Part shown: piece by piece, positions 23,821 to 32,253 of the stretch | How the letters are laid out: each line of letters begins with the position of its first letter | Numbering within the stretch: the first letter of the stretch is position 1 | Assembly (NCBI GenBank): GCA_005776585.1 | Contig: SXOX01000023.1 | Span: forward strand, 1 to 45,875 | Source: Pseudomonadota bacterium | Lineage (GTDB): Bacteria; Myxococcota_A; UBA9042; GCA-2863065 | Direction: 5' to 3' | DNA length: 45,875 bases | Made by a program: the position numbers and the translations under genes | The notes under the pieces: model-generated | Database searches by the model: none | What the model saw: only the letters and a program-made list of their open reading frames with translations | Told to the model about the DNA's origin: nothing

Positions 23821-24558
23821 TCAGTCGACCAGGCCGTAGAGCATGAACTCGTTGCCGTCGGGGTCGCGCACCGAAGCCAGCATTTGCCCCCCGAACGGCG
23901 GCCGGCGTGTGACGCTGAGCCGCTTGCCCTCCAGCATCGAGAGGTAGCTCTCCATTCCCTCGACCGAGAGGCAGATGCCCGTCTCGCCCGTGATCGGAGG
24001 GCAGGGCGTGCCCGTCCCCGACGTCACGATGAGGTTGGTCGTGTCCGCGAAGAAGCTCGCCGTCTGCGCGTCGATCTGGTCGATGAGCGGGAGCTCCAGG
24101 ACGCCCACGTAGAAGTCGAGCGCCTGGCGCAGGTTCTTGACGCGCACCGCGACGTGGCTCGGGCCGTCGAAGAGGTGCAGGTCCCCGCGGTGATTGGGCG
24201 CCTCCCAGAGCGCGAAGCGATTGCCCGCCGGATCGCGCACGACGACGCGAGCGCCACCCCAGGTGACGCCCATCTCGAAGCTGTCGACCCCCAGGCGTCG
24301 CGCACGGAGGCGATCGACGAGCTGCGCCAGGTCGCCCGCGGCGCGTGTCCGCAGCGTCATCCCCGTGGTGCGACCTGCGAGCCGCTCACCGCCCTCGGGT
24401 GCGGCCAACAGGTTGAGCGTGACGTCGCTACCGTAGAGCGAGAGCAGACCCGGGTGCTCCACGCTGAAGGGCAGGGCCAGGTGGTCGACGTAGAAGTCCC
24501 GAATGAGCTCGATCGACGGAGTGACCAACGTGATGCTGGCGATGCTGCGAACGCGCAT
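23821..24558 (-). CDS. Double VOC (glyoxalase/bleomycin-resistance fold) protein
   Basis: Protein of 245 residues with two tandem vicinal-oxygen-chelate domains. Domain 1 (residues ~1-125) runs from ASITLVTPSIELIRDFYVDHLALPF to VVVRDPAGNRFALWEAP. Domain 2 (~130-245) runs from SHVAVRVKNLRQALDFYVGVLELPL to ASVRDPDGNEFMLYGL. The closing DPxGNxFxL motif in each is the family hallmark; its Glu or neighbouring residues and the early His/Glu positions usually bind metal. Reaction unknown: members include glyoxalases, dioxygenases and drug-binding proteins. No signal peptide. It stands alone between the GGDEF gene and the Dsb-like gene on the same strand. Confidence 0.85.
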   Translation of the reverse strand: MRVRSIASITLVTPSIELIRDFYVDHLALPFSVEHPGLLSLYGSDVTLNLLAAPEGGERLAGRTTGMTLRTRAAGDLAQLVDRLRARRLGVDSFEMGVTWGGARVVVRDPAGNRFALWEAPNHRGDLHLFDGPSHVAVRVKNLRQALDFYVGVLELPLIDQIDAQTASFFADTTNLIVTSGTGTPCPPITGETGICLSVEGMESYLSMLEGKRLSVTRRPPFGGQMLASVRDPDGNEFMLYGLVD

Positions 24559-24603
24559 GGCGATCGGGTATCACGCGCCACGCCGCGTGCAAAGGGCCTG
24601 AGC

Positions 24604-26064
24604 TCAGCTGCGCGGTCGTACGTTCCGCTCGGCCTGAACGACCTGATCGCGGCCGCTGTTCTTGGCGACGTAGAGCGCGCGATCGGCTGCCTCGATGATG
24701 TCGGCGGTCGTCGCGGCGTCGTGCGGGAACGTGGCCACGCCAATGCTGGCCGTCACTTGCTCGATTCCCGTGTCGTCGTCATCCACGTGAATCGGCAGCG
24801 CGCGGATGCTCTCGCAGAGCTTGAGCGCCGTCTGGTAGGCCATCGTGCGATCGGTGTCGAGCAGCAGGATCGCGAACTCCTCGCCGCCGAACCGGGCCAC
24901 GATGTCCGTGGAGCGCAGCTTCGCCTTCAGGTGCTCGGCGATGGCCTTGAGCACGCGGTCTCCGGCCGGGTGCCCGTAGGTGTCGTTGACGCGCTTGAAG
25001 TGATCGAGGTCGACCATCAGCATCGCGAACGGGTGGCGCGCACGCGTGCCACGCCGAACCTCGAACTCCAGCAGCTCGTCAAACCGGCGACGGTTCAGGA
25101 TCCCCGTGAGCGGGTCCCGCACCGCGAGCTCCTTGAGCTTCTGGTTGGCGTTCCGCAGCTGGTCATTGACGCGTCCGAGCTCCGAGGTGCGCTCCGCCAC
25201 CATGCGCTCGAGCTCGGTGGTGTACTTCTCGAGCCGCGATGCCATCGCGTTGAAGCTCGTGCCGAGCTGCTCGAGCTCGTCTCTCGAGCGGAGCTCGGTC
25301 CGCGCGGCCAGATCGCCGCCTTCGATGGCGACCGTCGCATTGCGCAGCTGGCGGATGGGCCGGAGCACGAGGCGCTCGAGGCCCAGCGCCATCGCCAGCA
25401 TCAGCGCGAGTGCGAGGGCGCCGGCGACGGCGACCGAGGTGTGGAGCTCCTCGGCCATGCGCGCGTCGACGTCGCCGAGATCGAAGGTGGCCACGATGGT
25501 GCCCCAGCGAATGCCGCTCACCGCCGGGACGGCCACGTCCATCAGGTGCTGACCCTCGGCGGGGGAGCGCTCTCGCCACAGCGTGTCGGGCGATGCGGCG
25601 GCCTCCTTCAAGAAGGCGTTCATCGACGCGTTCTCGGAGCCGAGCCGCCCGCCGCGATACGCCCCGACGCTCGCGTGCGCCACGACATGACCTTCGTGGT
25701 CCAACATCGAGACGTCGACCAGGCCAAACGGTCCGCGCGCGCTGCGAGCCGCCGCGTCGAGGTAGCGGTCGATGCGCTCCAGGGCGTGGACTGCGAGGGC
25801 CATGGCGCACGGCACCGTCAGCGAGCCCGTCAGCGCGATGGCCCGGGAGCGGGCCTCATCCAGCAGCGGCTCGGCGGCGCCACGGCGCGACAGGAGCACG
25901 CGCCCGGCCGTGAAGATGGTGACGGCGATGACGACGAGCAGCGCCAGTCGCGCTCGGAGCCCGATGCCCGGCGTCCGTGGGCGGAGTTTGGTGAGCGGCG
26001 CAGGGTCGACGACCCGCGTCGGCAGGACCGGTGTCGCGCGTTCTTCTGGTGCGAGAGGCGCCAT
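24604..26064 (-). CDS. Membrane-bound HAMP-GGDEF diguanylate cyclase
   Basis: Predicted c-di-GMP synthase of 486 residues. Order of parts: cytoplasmic N-tail, membrane helix at about residues 38-58, a periplasmic sensor region of about 155 residues, a second helix near 215-240 (VAGALALALMLAMALGLERLVL), a HAMP domain (RPIRQLRNATVAIEGGDLAARTE), a coiled coil, then the GGDEF domain. The active site is intact as GGEEF near residue 393, with RSTD five residues before it, which is the product-inhibition I-site (RxxD). DPLTGILNRRRF and HFKRVNDTYGHPAGD are also typical. The start follows the stop of a PhnD-like binding lipoprotein by five bases, so the two are very probably cotranscribed and may form a ligand-sensing pair. 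Confidence 0.93.
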   Translation of the reverse strand: MAPLAPEERATPVLPTRVVDPAPLTKLRPRTPGIGLRARLALLVVIAVTIFTAGRVLLSRRGAAEPLLDEARSRAIALTGSLTVPCAMALAVHALERIDRYLDAAARSARGPFGLVDVSMLDHEGHVVAHASVGAYRGGRLGSENASMNAFLKEAAASPDTLWRERSPAEGQHLMDVAVPAVSGIRWGTIVATFDLGDVDARMAEELHTSVAVAGALALALMLAMALGLERLVLRPIRQLRNATVAIEGGDLAARTELRSRDELEQLGTSFNAMASRLEKYTTELERMVAERTSELGRVNDQLRNANQKLKELAVRDPLTGILNRRRFDELLEFEVRRGTRARHPFAMLMVDLDHFKRVNDTYGHPAGDRVLKAIAEHLKAKLRSTDIVARFGGEEFAILLLDTDRTMAYQTALKLCESIRALPIHVDDDDTGIEQVTASIGVATFPHDAATTADIIEAADRALYVAKNSGRDQVVQAERNVRPRS

Positions 26065-26069
26065 CGGTC

Positions 26070-27080
26070 CTAGGGGCTCCGGAGCGAGACGGCCGTGGGT
26101 TGAAAGCCGTGTCGCGCACGGTGGGCCGAGACGCGCGCCAGCGCCCGGCGGATATCGTCGTACAGTCGATCGTCGACCGCCATGAACCCCGTGATGCGAC
26201 GGCCGCGACCCAAGACGTCGCGCCCGGCGGCTGTCCGCGTGTTGATGCGCAGGAACGCGGTCCGGACCTTGGCGACGGCCGACTCCGACAGGCCGACGGC
26301 GCAGGTGACATCGAGGGGCAGCGTCGCCGACTTGTACAAGATTCGCAGCGCCCCGACGTCGAGTGCCGTGCCTGCGCTGGTGTTGGGCTCCTCGACAAAC
26401 AGCGTCGACGCCACCGCCGCCGCATCGGCGCGTCCGAGCAGCACGTCCATGGCCGCGGCGGCGTGGGTCCCGGCAAAGCTCACGCCGCCGAGATCGCGCT
26501 CCGGGTCGATGCCGGCGTCGAGCAGCGATACGTACGGGAAGAGGAAGCCGGAGGCAGAGCGCTCATCGACGAACACGACCCTACGACCTCGCAGGTCGGC
26601 CAGCCGCATCGCACCGTCATCGGCGCGCACGACGATGAACGACGAGTACGTCGGCGAGCCTGCGATGATCTCGCTCGCGACGGGCACCAGCTCCGGCACC
26701 CGCTGACGCGCGATGACGTAGTTCAGCGGAGAGAGCGTGACCAGCTCGACCGCGCGCGTGGCGACCCGCTCGAGCTGCTCGCCGTAGGTCGGCGCGACCT
26801 CGATGGTCACCGGGACGCCGAGATCGGCGCCAAGCCGCGTCGCGATGGGGCGGAAATAGCGCTCGATCTCGAAGCGCTCGACGTAGGGTGTGACGATGTA
26901 CCGGAGCCCCACGCGGTGCAGCGGGAGCTCCGTGGACGCCAGCATCGTCGTCGCGGTCGCGGGTGGATCGGTCGCACCGCCAGGCTCTCCCGAGAGCTGA
27001 CCCGACGTCGCGCGCGTCTCGCAGCCGGTCACGCCAGCCACCAGAACGAGCAGGCACAGGATGATCGATCGCACGGTCAC
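26070..27080 (-). CDS. PhnD-like periplasmic binding lipoprotein
   Basis: Substrate-binding protein of the phosphate/phosphonate (PhnD, Phosphate-phosphonate-BP) type, 336 residues from GTG 27080. The lipoprotein signal VTVRSIILCLLVLVAGVTGC supports this start; the open frame upstream is Pro/Arg-rich and implausible. Recognisable features are VGLRYIVTPYVERFEIERYFRPIATRLGADLGVPVTIEVA, AVELVTLSPLNYVIARQR, the ligand-loop region SPTYSSFIVVRADDGAMRLADLRGRRVVFVDERSASGFLFPYVSLLDAG, and HAAAAMDVLLGRADAAAVASTLF. No ABC permease or ATPase is nearby. The next gene is a diguanylate cyclase with a periplasmic domain, so the likely role is sensing rather than uptake. Confidence 0.85.
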   Translation of the reverse strand: MTVRSIILCLLVLVAGVTGCETRATSGQLSGEPGGATDPPATATTMLASTELPLHRVGLRYIVTPYVERFEIERYFRPIATRLGADLGVPVTIEVAPTYGEQLERVATRAVELVTLSPLNYVIARQRVPELVPVASEIIAGSPTYSSFIVVRADDGAMRLADLRGRRVVFVDERSASGFLFPYVSLLDAGIDPERDLGGVSFAGTHAAAAMDVLLGRADAAAVASTLFVEEPNTSAGTALDVGALRILYKSATLPLDVTCAVGLSESAVAKVRTAFLRINTRTAAGRDVLGRGRRITGFMAVDDRLYDDIRRALARVSAHRARHGFQPTAVSLRSP

Positions 27081-27286
27081 ACCGAGCGTATCGGTCGGTT
27101 GCCGAGAAACCTTACTCGAACCGTGGCCGGTCAGACGTCGGCTCGCCGAATCCACGAAAAAACCACCGCTCGGCCAGATCGCTGGCAAGCCCGGCGCGTT
27201 CCAAGGGCTCGCAGTCGGCGCTCGTTGCAGGCGATGTCTGCTGCGCACCAATCACCCAACGCTCTCGATCACTAGGAGACCGACCC

Positions 27287-29482
27287 ATGAACCTGACTCA
27301 CTGGCTCAAGAAGACCCTGGCCTCTCCCGCGTTCGCTCTCAGCCTCACGACGGCGAGCCTGGGCGCCACCCTGGGCGGGTGCAGCACGCTGGGCACGCAT
27401 GTGGCCTCCGAGGACGCGTCGCTCGGACGCGTCGTTGTCTACCGAAGCGGCATCGCGTACTTCGAGCGCCGCGCGCACGTCAACGGGGATCTCCTCAACA
27501 TGCGCGTGCCGCACGACAAGGTCGACGACTTCCTGAAGTCGCTCACTGTGGCCGACGCGACCTCGGGGAAGGCCTACCCCGTCTCGTTTCCGACGCGCGC
27601 GGCGACGAGCGACGGCACCGTCGAGATGACGATCCAGCTCCCGCAGAAGGGCAGCCACGACCTCATCTTGAGCTACATCACGGACGCGCCGGCGTGGAAG
27701 CCGAGCTACCGCGTCGTCGTCGGCGAGGACGGTAAGGTCACGCTCCAAGGCTGGGCCGTGGTGGACAACACCTCCGGCGAGGACTGGACGAAGGTGAAGC
27801 TCGGCGTTGGCGCCAGCTCCGCGATGTCCTTCCGCTATGACCTGCGCACGGTGCGCAACGTCTATCGCCAGCAGCTCCAGATGCAGGAGACGTTCGCCAA
27901 GGCACCTCCGATGGGCGGCTCGACGCACACGGAGAAGGAGAAGGGTATCCGCACGCTCGCCGAGCTCGGCGATGGCGAGATCCCGCGCGAGCCGGGCCAC
28001 CCGGACCTGAAGCCGGCCGATCAGCCCGTGTCCGTCGCGGCCGAAGAGCGTGGACCGAGAGGCACGGCGATCAAGGCGCGACCCAGGGGCGACCTGCACA
28101 AGGACGCCAAGGTGACGACTGGCGCCAAGCAGCCGGCCTCACAGCAGTACAGGCCGCCCGCCACGAAGCCCAGTACCGACGACACGAAGGTGCGGCAGAT
28201 CGTCGATCAGCTCCGCAAGACGGACGGCACGGTCGTCATCGAGGGCTACTCCGACAAGAACGAGCGCGACCAGGCCGCGCGAGGCCTCGATCGCGCCAAT
28301 ACGCTGCGCAATCAGCTCATCCAGAAGGGGGTCGCGCCGGCGCGGCTCCAGGTCGTCACGCGTGGCGCCGTCGATGGACGTGGCGCTGGTGTCCGCCTCG
28401 TGCTCGACGCGTCGAAGGCGGCCCAAGAGAAGGCCCAAGCCGGTCAAGACGAGAACGGCGATCCGATCGGTCAGAGCCACTTCGAGTCGAACTCGCCGAT
28501 GACGGTCGTGCGCGGCACGAGCGCGATGGTGTCGGTGGTCCATGACAAGACGGCCGGCGAGGTCGTCTACCTGTTCGACGCCGAGTCCGAGCGGGGCTCG
28601 TCGCAGTTCGCCTTCCGCAGCGTGCGGCTCAAGAACCCGACGGAGTGGACGCTCGAGGGCGGTCCGGTCACCGTCTACGGCCAGAACCGCTTCATCGGAG
28701 AGGGCCTCTCGGAGTCCATTCCGCCGCACGCGACCGCCGTCGTCCCATTCGCGCTCGACCGCCAGGTCGTCGTGTCCAAGGAAGGCAGTGAGGAGGATCG
28801 CATCAGCCGACTGGTGACGCTCCAGCGCGGCGTGCTCACCGCCGAGGTCTCGCATGCGCGCAAGACCAAGGTGAAGCTCACGAGCCGACTCGAGAAGGCC
28901 ACGAAGGTCTACGTGCGCCACTCGGTGCGTAAGGGCTGGACGCTCACGAAGAGCCCCGAGAAGTTCGAGAAGCTCGGCGAGAGCTACCTGTTCGAGGTCG
29001 CGCTCGATGCCGGGGAGACGAAGACGATCGAGATCTCCGAGGCCACGCCGCTCGTCCGTACGCTCGACCTGCGCTCGGCGACCGGGATCGACCTCGTCCG
29101 CGTGTGGCTCGAGACCCCGCGTGACGATACCCGTTTCACCGAGCCGATGAAGAAGCTGCTCGCGATCCACAAGGAGATCGCCGACATCCAGCAGGGTATC
29201 CAGACGGAGAACGAGCGCATGGGCAGCTATCGCGAGCGCATGGACGAGCTCCACGCCCAGATCGTGAGCCTGAAGGCCTTCAAGGCCGGTGGTTCGCTCA
29301 TGCGGAGCCTCGAGGACAAGCTGCGCGAGATGTCCGATCGCGTGCAGCGGTCGACTCTCAACGTGGCCGACATGCAGCAGAAGCTCATGCTGGCGCGGAT
29401 CAAGTTCCAGGATGGCGTCGCCGAGCTGAGCATGGACGCGCGCGTCGCGGCTGCCGCGCCGGCTCCCGCAGCGACGCGTTAG
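27287..29482 (+). CDS. DUF4139 lipoprotein with inserted OmpA-like domain
   Basis: Predicted envelope protein of 731 residues. AGGAG precedes the ATG at good distance. The N-terminus has a lipoprotein-like signal ending in LGGC (Cys32). The DUF4139/mucoidy-inhibitor-type fold begins with GRVVVYRSGIAYFERRAHVNGDLL and continues through SYITDAPAWKPSYRVVVGEDGKVTLQGWAVVDNTSGEDWTKVKLGVGA. At about residues 297-375 an OmpA-like peptidoglycan-binding domain is inserted (VRQIVDQLRKTDGTVVIEGYSD, DRANTLRNQLIQKGVAPARLQVVTRG). DUF4139 resumes at TSAMVSVVHDKTAGEVVYLFD. The C-terminal ~130 residues form a coiled coil. It probably anchors to the outer membrane and cell wall. Not obviously in an operon with its neighbours. 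Confidence 0.88.
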   Translation: MNLTHWLKKTLASPAFALSLTTASLGATLGGCSTLGTHVASEDASLGRVVVYRSGIAYFERRAHVNGDLLNMRVPHDKVDDFLKSLTVADATSGKAYPVSFPTRAATSDGTVEMTIQLPQKGSHDLILSYITDAPAWKPSYRVVVGEDGKVTLQGWAVVDNTSGEDWTKVKLGVGASSAMSFRYDLRTVRNVYRQQLQMQETFAKAPPMGGSTHTEKEKGIRTLAELGDGEIPREPGHPDLKPADQPVSVAAEERGPRGTAIKARPRGDLHKDAKVTTGAKQPASQQYRPPATKPSTDDTKVRQIVDQLRKTDGTVVIEGYSDKNERDQAARGLDRANTLRNQLIQKGVAPARLQVVTRGAVDGRGAGVRLVLDASKAAQEKAQAGQDENGDPIGQSHFESNSPMTVVRGTSAMVSVVHDKTAGEVVYLFDAESERGSSQFAFRSVRLKNPTEWTLEGGPVTVYGQNRFIGEGLSESIPPHATAVVPFALDRQVVVSKEGSEEDRISRLVTLQRGVLTAEVSHARKTKVKLTSRLEKATKVYVRHSVRKGWTLTKSPEKFEKLGESYLFEVALDAGETKTIEISEATPLVRTLDLRSATGIDLVRVWLETPRDDTRFTEPMKKLLAIHKEIADIQQGIQTENERMGSYRERMDELHAQIVSLKAFKAGGSLMRSLEDKLREMSDRVQRSTLNVADMQQKLMLARIKFQDGVAELSMDARVAAAAPAPAATR

Positions 29483-29490
29483 GATTCCGC

Positions 29491-29520
29491 TTGACCGTCC
29501 ACGGGGGCCCATGCTACCCA
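29491..29520 (+). promoter_or_regulatory. Weak candidate promoter ahead of rpmB
   Basis: TTGACC (29491-29496), 18 bases, TACCCA (29515-29520), about 120 bases upstream of rpmB. The -35 is good, the -10 poor. It is the only promoter-like pair seen in the 158-base gap before rpmB; nothing else was recognised there. Confidence 0.3.
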
Positions 29521-29640
29521 CCACGCCCGCTTTTCCTGTGTCCGGTCGCTTGCGCGGCAGGCCAGTGAGGGCGACCCGTTCTGCAACGCTACGGTAACGT
29601 GCTTCGCCCCACGGCGCGGCCAGACGAGACGAGACGAGCC

Positions 29641-29898
29641 ATGTCCACCTGCCAACTCACTGGAAAGCGCGGCCTTCGCGCCAATCGCGTGTCCCACGCC
29701 AACAAGAAGTCGGGCCGGATTCAGCTGCCCAACATCCAGAGCAAGCGGATTTGGGTTCCCGAAGAGGGCAAGTTCGTCCGCGTCTCGCTGTCCACGCGCG
29801 CGCTGCGTACCGTCACCCGCGGTGGGCTCTACGCGTTCATTCGCGATGGCGGGCTCGACTTCAAGACCTTTGGTCTCGAAGGTCCTGCCTCGAACTGA
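29641..29898 (+). CDS. rpmB: 50S ribosomal protein L28
   Basis: Large-subunit ribosomal protein of 85 residues. It opens with MSTCQLTGKRGLRANRVSHANKKSGRIQLPNIQSKRIWVPEEGKFVRVSLSTRALRTVTRGGLYAFI in pieces recognisable as L28 (CxLTGKR, NxVSHANKK, KRIWVPE, VRLSTRALR). A single cysteine, Cys4, remains in the N-terminal motif; zinc-type L28 proteins usually carry a CxxC pair, so this is probably a zinc-independent form. ATG 29641 is chosen because the upstream ATG at 29599 would add 14 non-conserved residues. The ribosome site is weak (GAGACGAG). A lipoprotein gene follows on the same strand. Confidence 0.95.
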   Translation: MSTCQLTGKRGLRANRVSHANKKSGRIQLPNIQSKRIWVPEEGKFVRVSLSTRALRTVTRGGLYAFIRDGGLDFKTFGLEGPASN

Positions 29899-29932
29899 CC
29901 CGCTGCGCACCGGCCGGCTCCGTCCTCGGGCC

Positions 29933-30655
29933 GTGTCCTGGTGCCTCCTCCTCCTCGCCGGCTGCAGCTCCGCCGCGCGCTCGGCTGGAAACCTGTTCCT
30001 TCCGACGGCGCTCGACGCGGACGTCGTGCTCGCCATGCCGGGTCTCGACGCCGCGACGGCTCAGTCCCCGGATCCCGTGGCCTTCGAGGCCACCGTCGTG
30101 GAAGTCATTGTCACGGGCGCCACACGCCTGAAGCACCTGATCCGTCTGCGGCGGTCGACGGGTGTCCTGGCGCTCTTGCAGGTCACGCTTCCGGGGGGCG
30201 TGCGCGTGCCCTTGGCGGTCGGTGACGTTGTGAGCGTCGCCTATCGCGAGTCGACGCGTGAGCCCCGCGAAGGGAGCGTCCTCATTCGGGACGCGACCGG
30301 CCAGGTCGTTCTGCTCGTGCAGGAGACCGGTGGTCTGCCCGACCCGCTCGTCCCTCCCGAACTGCGCCTCGCGCCCGCGCTCAGCGGTGACGCGGTCTAC
30401 GTCGAGGTTGGCCGCCTCGACGGGCGCTGCGTCGGTGAGCGCGAGCATCGTCGCTTGCGGCTCGGGGGCAGCGACACTGACGAGGAGACCGGAGCGCCGC
30501 TCTGGGCGCCAGGCGAACGTCGCACGGTGGCGACCGCGGCCGGGAGCTACCTCATCCTCGCCCTGGACAACGTTAAGTGGCTGGACGTCGATCTCGCCGA
30601 GTGCCCCGAAGGGACGGGCGATCGTGTCGCGTGGGTCGCCGTACGTGCGCGATGA
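29933..30655 (+). CDS. Putative lipoprotein, unknown function
   Basis: Protein of 240 residues from GTG 29933, which directly yields a short lipoprotein signal VSWCLLLLAGC (Cys11). The frame is open further upstream but would then overlap rpmB with Arg-rich sequence. The mature part appears beta-rich: FEATVVEVIVTGATRLKHLIRLRR, LLQVTLPGGVRVPLAVGDVVSVAYRE, GSVLIRDATGQVVLLVQETGG, then YVEVGRLDGRCVGEREHRRLRLGG and SYLILALDNVKWLDVDLAECPEG. Two cysteines (in GRCVGE and AECPEG) may pair. Family not recognised. It lies 34 bases after rpmB, possibly read through from it. Confidence 0.72.
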   Translation: MSWCLLLLAGCSSAARSAGNLFLPTALDADVVLAMPGLDAATAQSPDPVAFEATVVEVIVTGATRLKHLIRLRRSTGVLALLQVTLPGGVRVPLAVGDVVSVAYRESTREPREGSVLIRDATGQVVLLVQETGGLPDPLVPPELRLAPALSGDAVYVEVGRLDGRCVGEREHRRLRLGGSDTDEETGAPLWAPGERRTVATAAGSYLILALDNVKWLDVDLAECPEGTGDRVAWVAVRAR

Positions 30656-30683
30656 GTGGCACGTCGGGTAGGATCCCGCGCTG

Positions 30684-31568
30684 ATGCGTACCCGTGTCGC
30701 CAGAATCGCAGCCGTTGGCACATTTTCAATGGTTGCCTGTGTTACCGCGGAGCCAAGCGCGACGACCGCCGTGAGCACCCCCGACGTCGCCGACGCGGCG
30801 GCGCCCGAGACCACGGATGCGAACGCGTCCGCAGTCGCCCGCCTCAGCGCGATTCGCGTCGCGGCGGGCGCAGCGGCGCTCGAGACCGAGACGTCCCTCG
30901 ATCGCGGGTGCCAACATCACGTCGCCTACATGCGGGCCGTCGGCAAGGTGCTTCACGCCGAAGAGCCCGAACACGCGGCGTTTTCGCCCGAGGGGGCGGC
31001 AAGTGGCCCCAATGCGCTCCTGGCCAGCGGCATGCCGTCGCTCGACGCCGCGATAGAGGCGTGGCTGGCCGAGCCCTATCATCGTGTCGCGCTGCTCGAC
31101 CCGGGTGTGCGGATCGTCGGGCTCGCGTTCGAGAGCGGCTGGGCCTGCCTCGACGTCCTGAGCCGCTACGTGCCAGCGAATGGCGCCCCGCCCGTCGCCT
31201 ATCCTCCCCCGGAGGCCTCGGGCGTCCCCGCGCATTATTCGGGCGGCGACACCGCCTCGCTCTCGCCGCTGCCTACCGGCCTCGTTCCGCCGGTCGGCTT
31301 CATCTTGTCGCTCGCGTTTCCGCCGGACCGGCCCGTGCGCGGTTCGGCCCAGGCCACGCTCCGTCGCCTGTCCGACGGGATCGCCGTGTCGGTCGTCACG
31401 CGCGGTCCTGCCGACGTGGGGGAGCCGTTTGCGACCTATCAGCGCAATACGGTCCTAGTCATCCCGAAGGCGCCGCTGCTGGCCGGAACGCGCTATGAGG
31501 TCGGCGTGACGGCGCTCGCCGGTGACGTCGAGGCCAGCCGCTCCTGGCAATTTACGACCGCGCCCTGA
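30684..31568 (+). CDS. CAP/SCP-domain lipoprotein
   Basis: Exported protein of 294 residues. The signal ends in SMVAC (Cys19), a plausible lipobox. Residues ~48-170 form a CAP (cysteine-rich secretory/allergen V5/PR-1) domain: ARLSAIRVAAGAAALETETSLDRGCQHHVAYMRAVGKVLHAEEPEH, then MPSLDAAIEAWLAEPYHRVALLDPGVRIVGLAFE. Key histidines and the acidic residue of the CAP cavity appear kept. Residues ~205-294 look like an Ig-like SbsA/bacterial domain (ending ALAGDVEASRSWQFTTAP). Bacterial CAP proteins are of unknown activity, often wall- or surface-associated. There is no Shine-Dalgarno; TAGGAT lies nine bases before the ATG and could be the -10 of a leaderless message. Confidence 0.85.
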   Translation: MRTRVARIAAVGTFSMVACVTAEPSATTAVSTPDVADAAAPETTDANASAVARLSAIRVAAGAAALETETSLDRGCQHHVAYMRAVGKVLHAEEPEHAAFSPEGAASGPNALLASGMPSLDAAIEAWLAEPYHRVALLDPGVRIVGLAFESGWACLDVLSRYVPANGAPPVAYPPPEASGVPAHYSGGDTASLSPLPTGLVPPVGFILSLAFPPDRPVRGSAQATLRRLSDGIAVSVVTRGPADVGEPFATYQRNTVLVIPKAPLLAGTRYEVGVTALAGDVEASRSWQFTTAP

Positions 31569-31571
31569 CCC

Positions 31572-32042
31572 TCAGCCGATCGCGCCGCCCAGCGCCTTGC
31601 GGAGCGCATCGGGGAGCTCCATCGAGCCGAACTCCCGGAGGTTCACTGCCGCGTGGGTGATCCGCACGTCCGAGAGGTGGCGGATGTCTTCTCCCCCCGC
31701 GTTCATCCCGAAGAGGCGATAGCCCAGCGTGAACGAGCGCAGGCCCACCTGCTCGGCGTGTACGTGGATGCTGAAGCGGTCGCCGTGCCGCATCGGCGAG
31801 ACGTAGCTCGCCTCGGTGCGCACGACGGGCGTGCCGTAGCCGTGCGCGACGAACGCCTTGTCGAAGGTCTCGTGCAGCGATTGGAAGTACCACTCCTCGA
31901 ACGCGAGGTGGCAGTAGCCGAAGACGCGCGCGAAGAAGACGATCCCGGCGTGGTCGACGTCGCTGAACGGCACCGGCAGTGGGAACGGCCACCGCATGAG
32001 CCGAAGACCGCCAATCCCCAATCCACGAGAAGACGCTTCCAC
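31572..32042 (-). CDS. Hotdog-fold acyl-CoA thioesterase (4HBT, YbgC/FadM-like)
   Basis: Predicted thioesterase of 156 residues. The catalytic motif region is VPFSDVDHAGIVFFARVFGYCHLAFEEWY, with the Asp-containing D-x-D-x-x-G pattern of the YbgC/4-hydroxybenzoyl-CoA thioesterase group. It continues with TEASYVSPMRHGDRFSIHVHAEQVGLRSFTLGYRLF. GTG 32042 is preferred over ATG 31997 because GGAGG sits five bases before it, while ATG 31997 has none. Its upstream region contains a perfect TTGACA on the coding strand inside an inverted repeat, so it may be controlled by a repressor. It is convergent with the CAP gene, with three bases between. Confidence 0.87.
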   Translation of the reverse strand: MEASSRGLGIGGLRLMRWPFPLPVPFSDVDHAGIVFFARVFGYCHLAFEEWYFQSLHETFDKAFVAHGYGTPVVRTEASYVSPMRHGDRFSIHVHAEQVGLRSFTLGYRLFGMNAGGEDIRHLSDVRITHAAVNLREFGSMELPDALRKALGGAIG

Positions 32043-32091
32043 ACTGACCTCCGCTTCGATCCGTTGCGAGCCTGGCTATTGATATCATCGA

Positions 32092-32118
32092 CGTGTCAAT
32101 GTGAGACACGTGAGACAC
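32092..32118. promoter_or_regulatory. Operator-like repeats upstream of the thioesterase gene
   Basis: Two overlapping structures. CGTGTC-AATGTGA-GACACG (32092-32110) is a perfect six-base inverted repeat. GTGAGACAC occurs twice in direct tandem (32101-32109 and 32110-32118). On the minus strand the left part reads TTGACA (32099-32094), a consensus -35 for the thioesterase gene starting at 32042, although the -10 region (TAGCCA at 15 bases) is poor. Such an arrangement suggests a TetR- or GntR-type repressor site covering a promoter; the regulator is not encoded in the window. Confidence 0.45.
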
Positions 32119-32225
32119 TCCCGCCTCTCGGGGTGTCCGGTTCTGAAGCATACGCGCCTTTCCGAGCGGCGCACCTAGATTCCTGGAAAGCGCACAGAGT
32201 CGGCGTTCGACGTCAGTCGATCTGC

Positions 32226-32241
32226 TGGCACACGTCTTGCT
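32226..32241 (+). promoter_or_regulatory. Sigma-54 (RpoN) promoter
   Basis: TGGCAC-ACGTC-TTGCT matches the -24/-12 consensus (TGGCAC N5 TTGCA/T) with exact GG-to-GC spacing. Predicted start of transcription is about 32252, two bases before the ATG of a 59-codon ORF. No upstream enhancer could be assigned, though the 9-bp tandem repeats ~110 bases upstream are at a suitable distance. Confidence 0.65.
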
Positions 32242-32253
32242 ACGTGCACCGGC

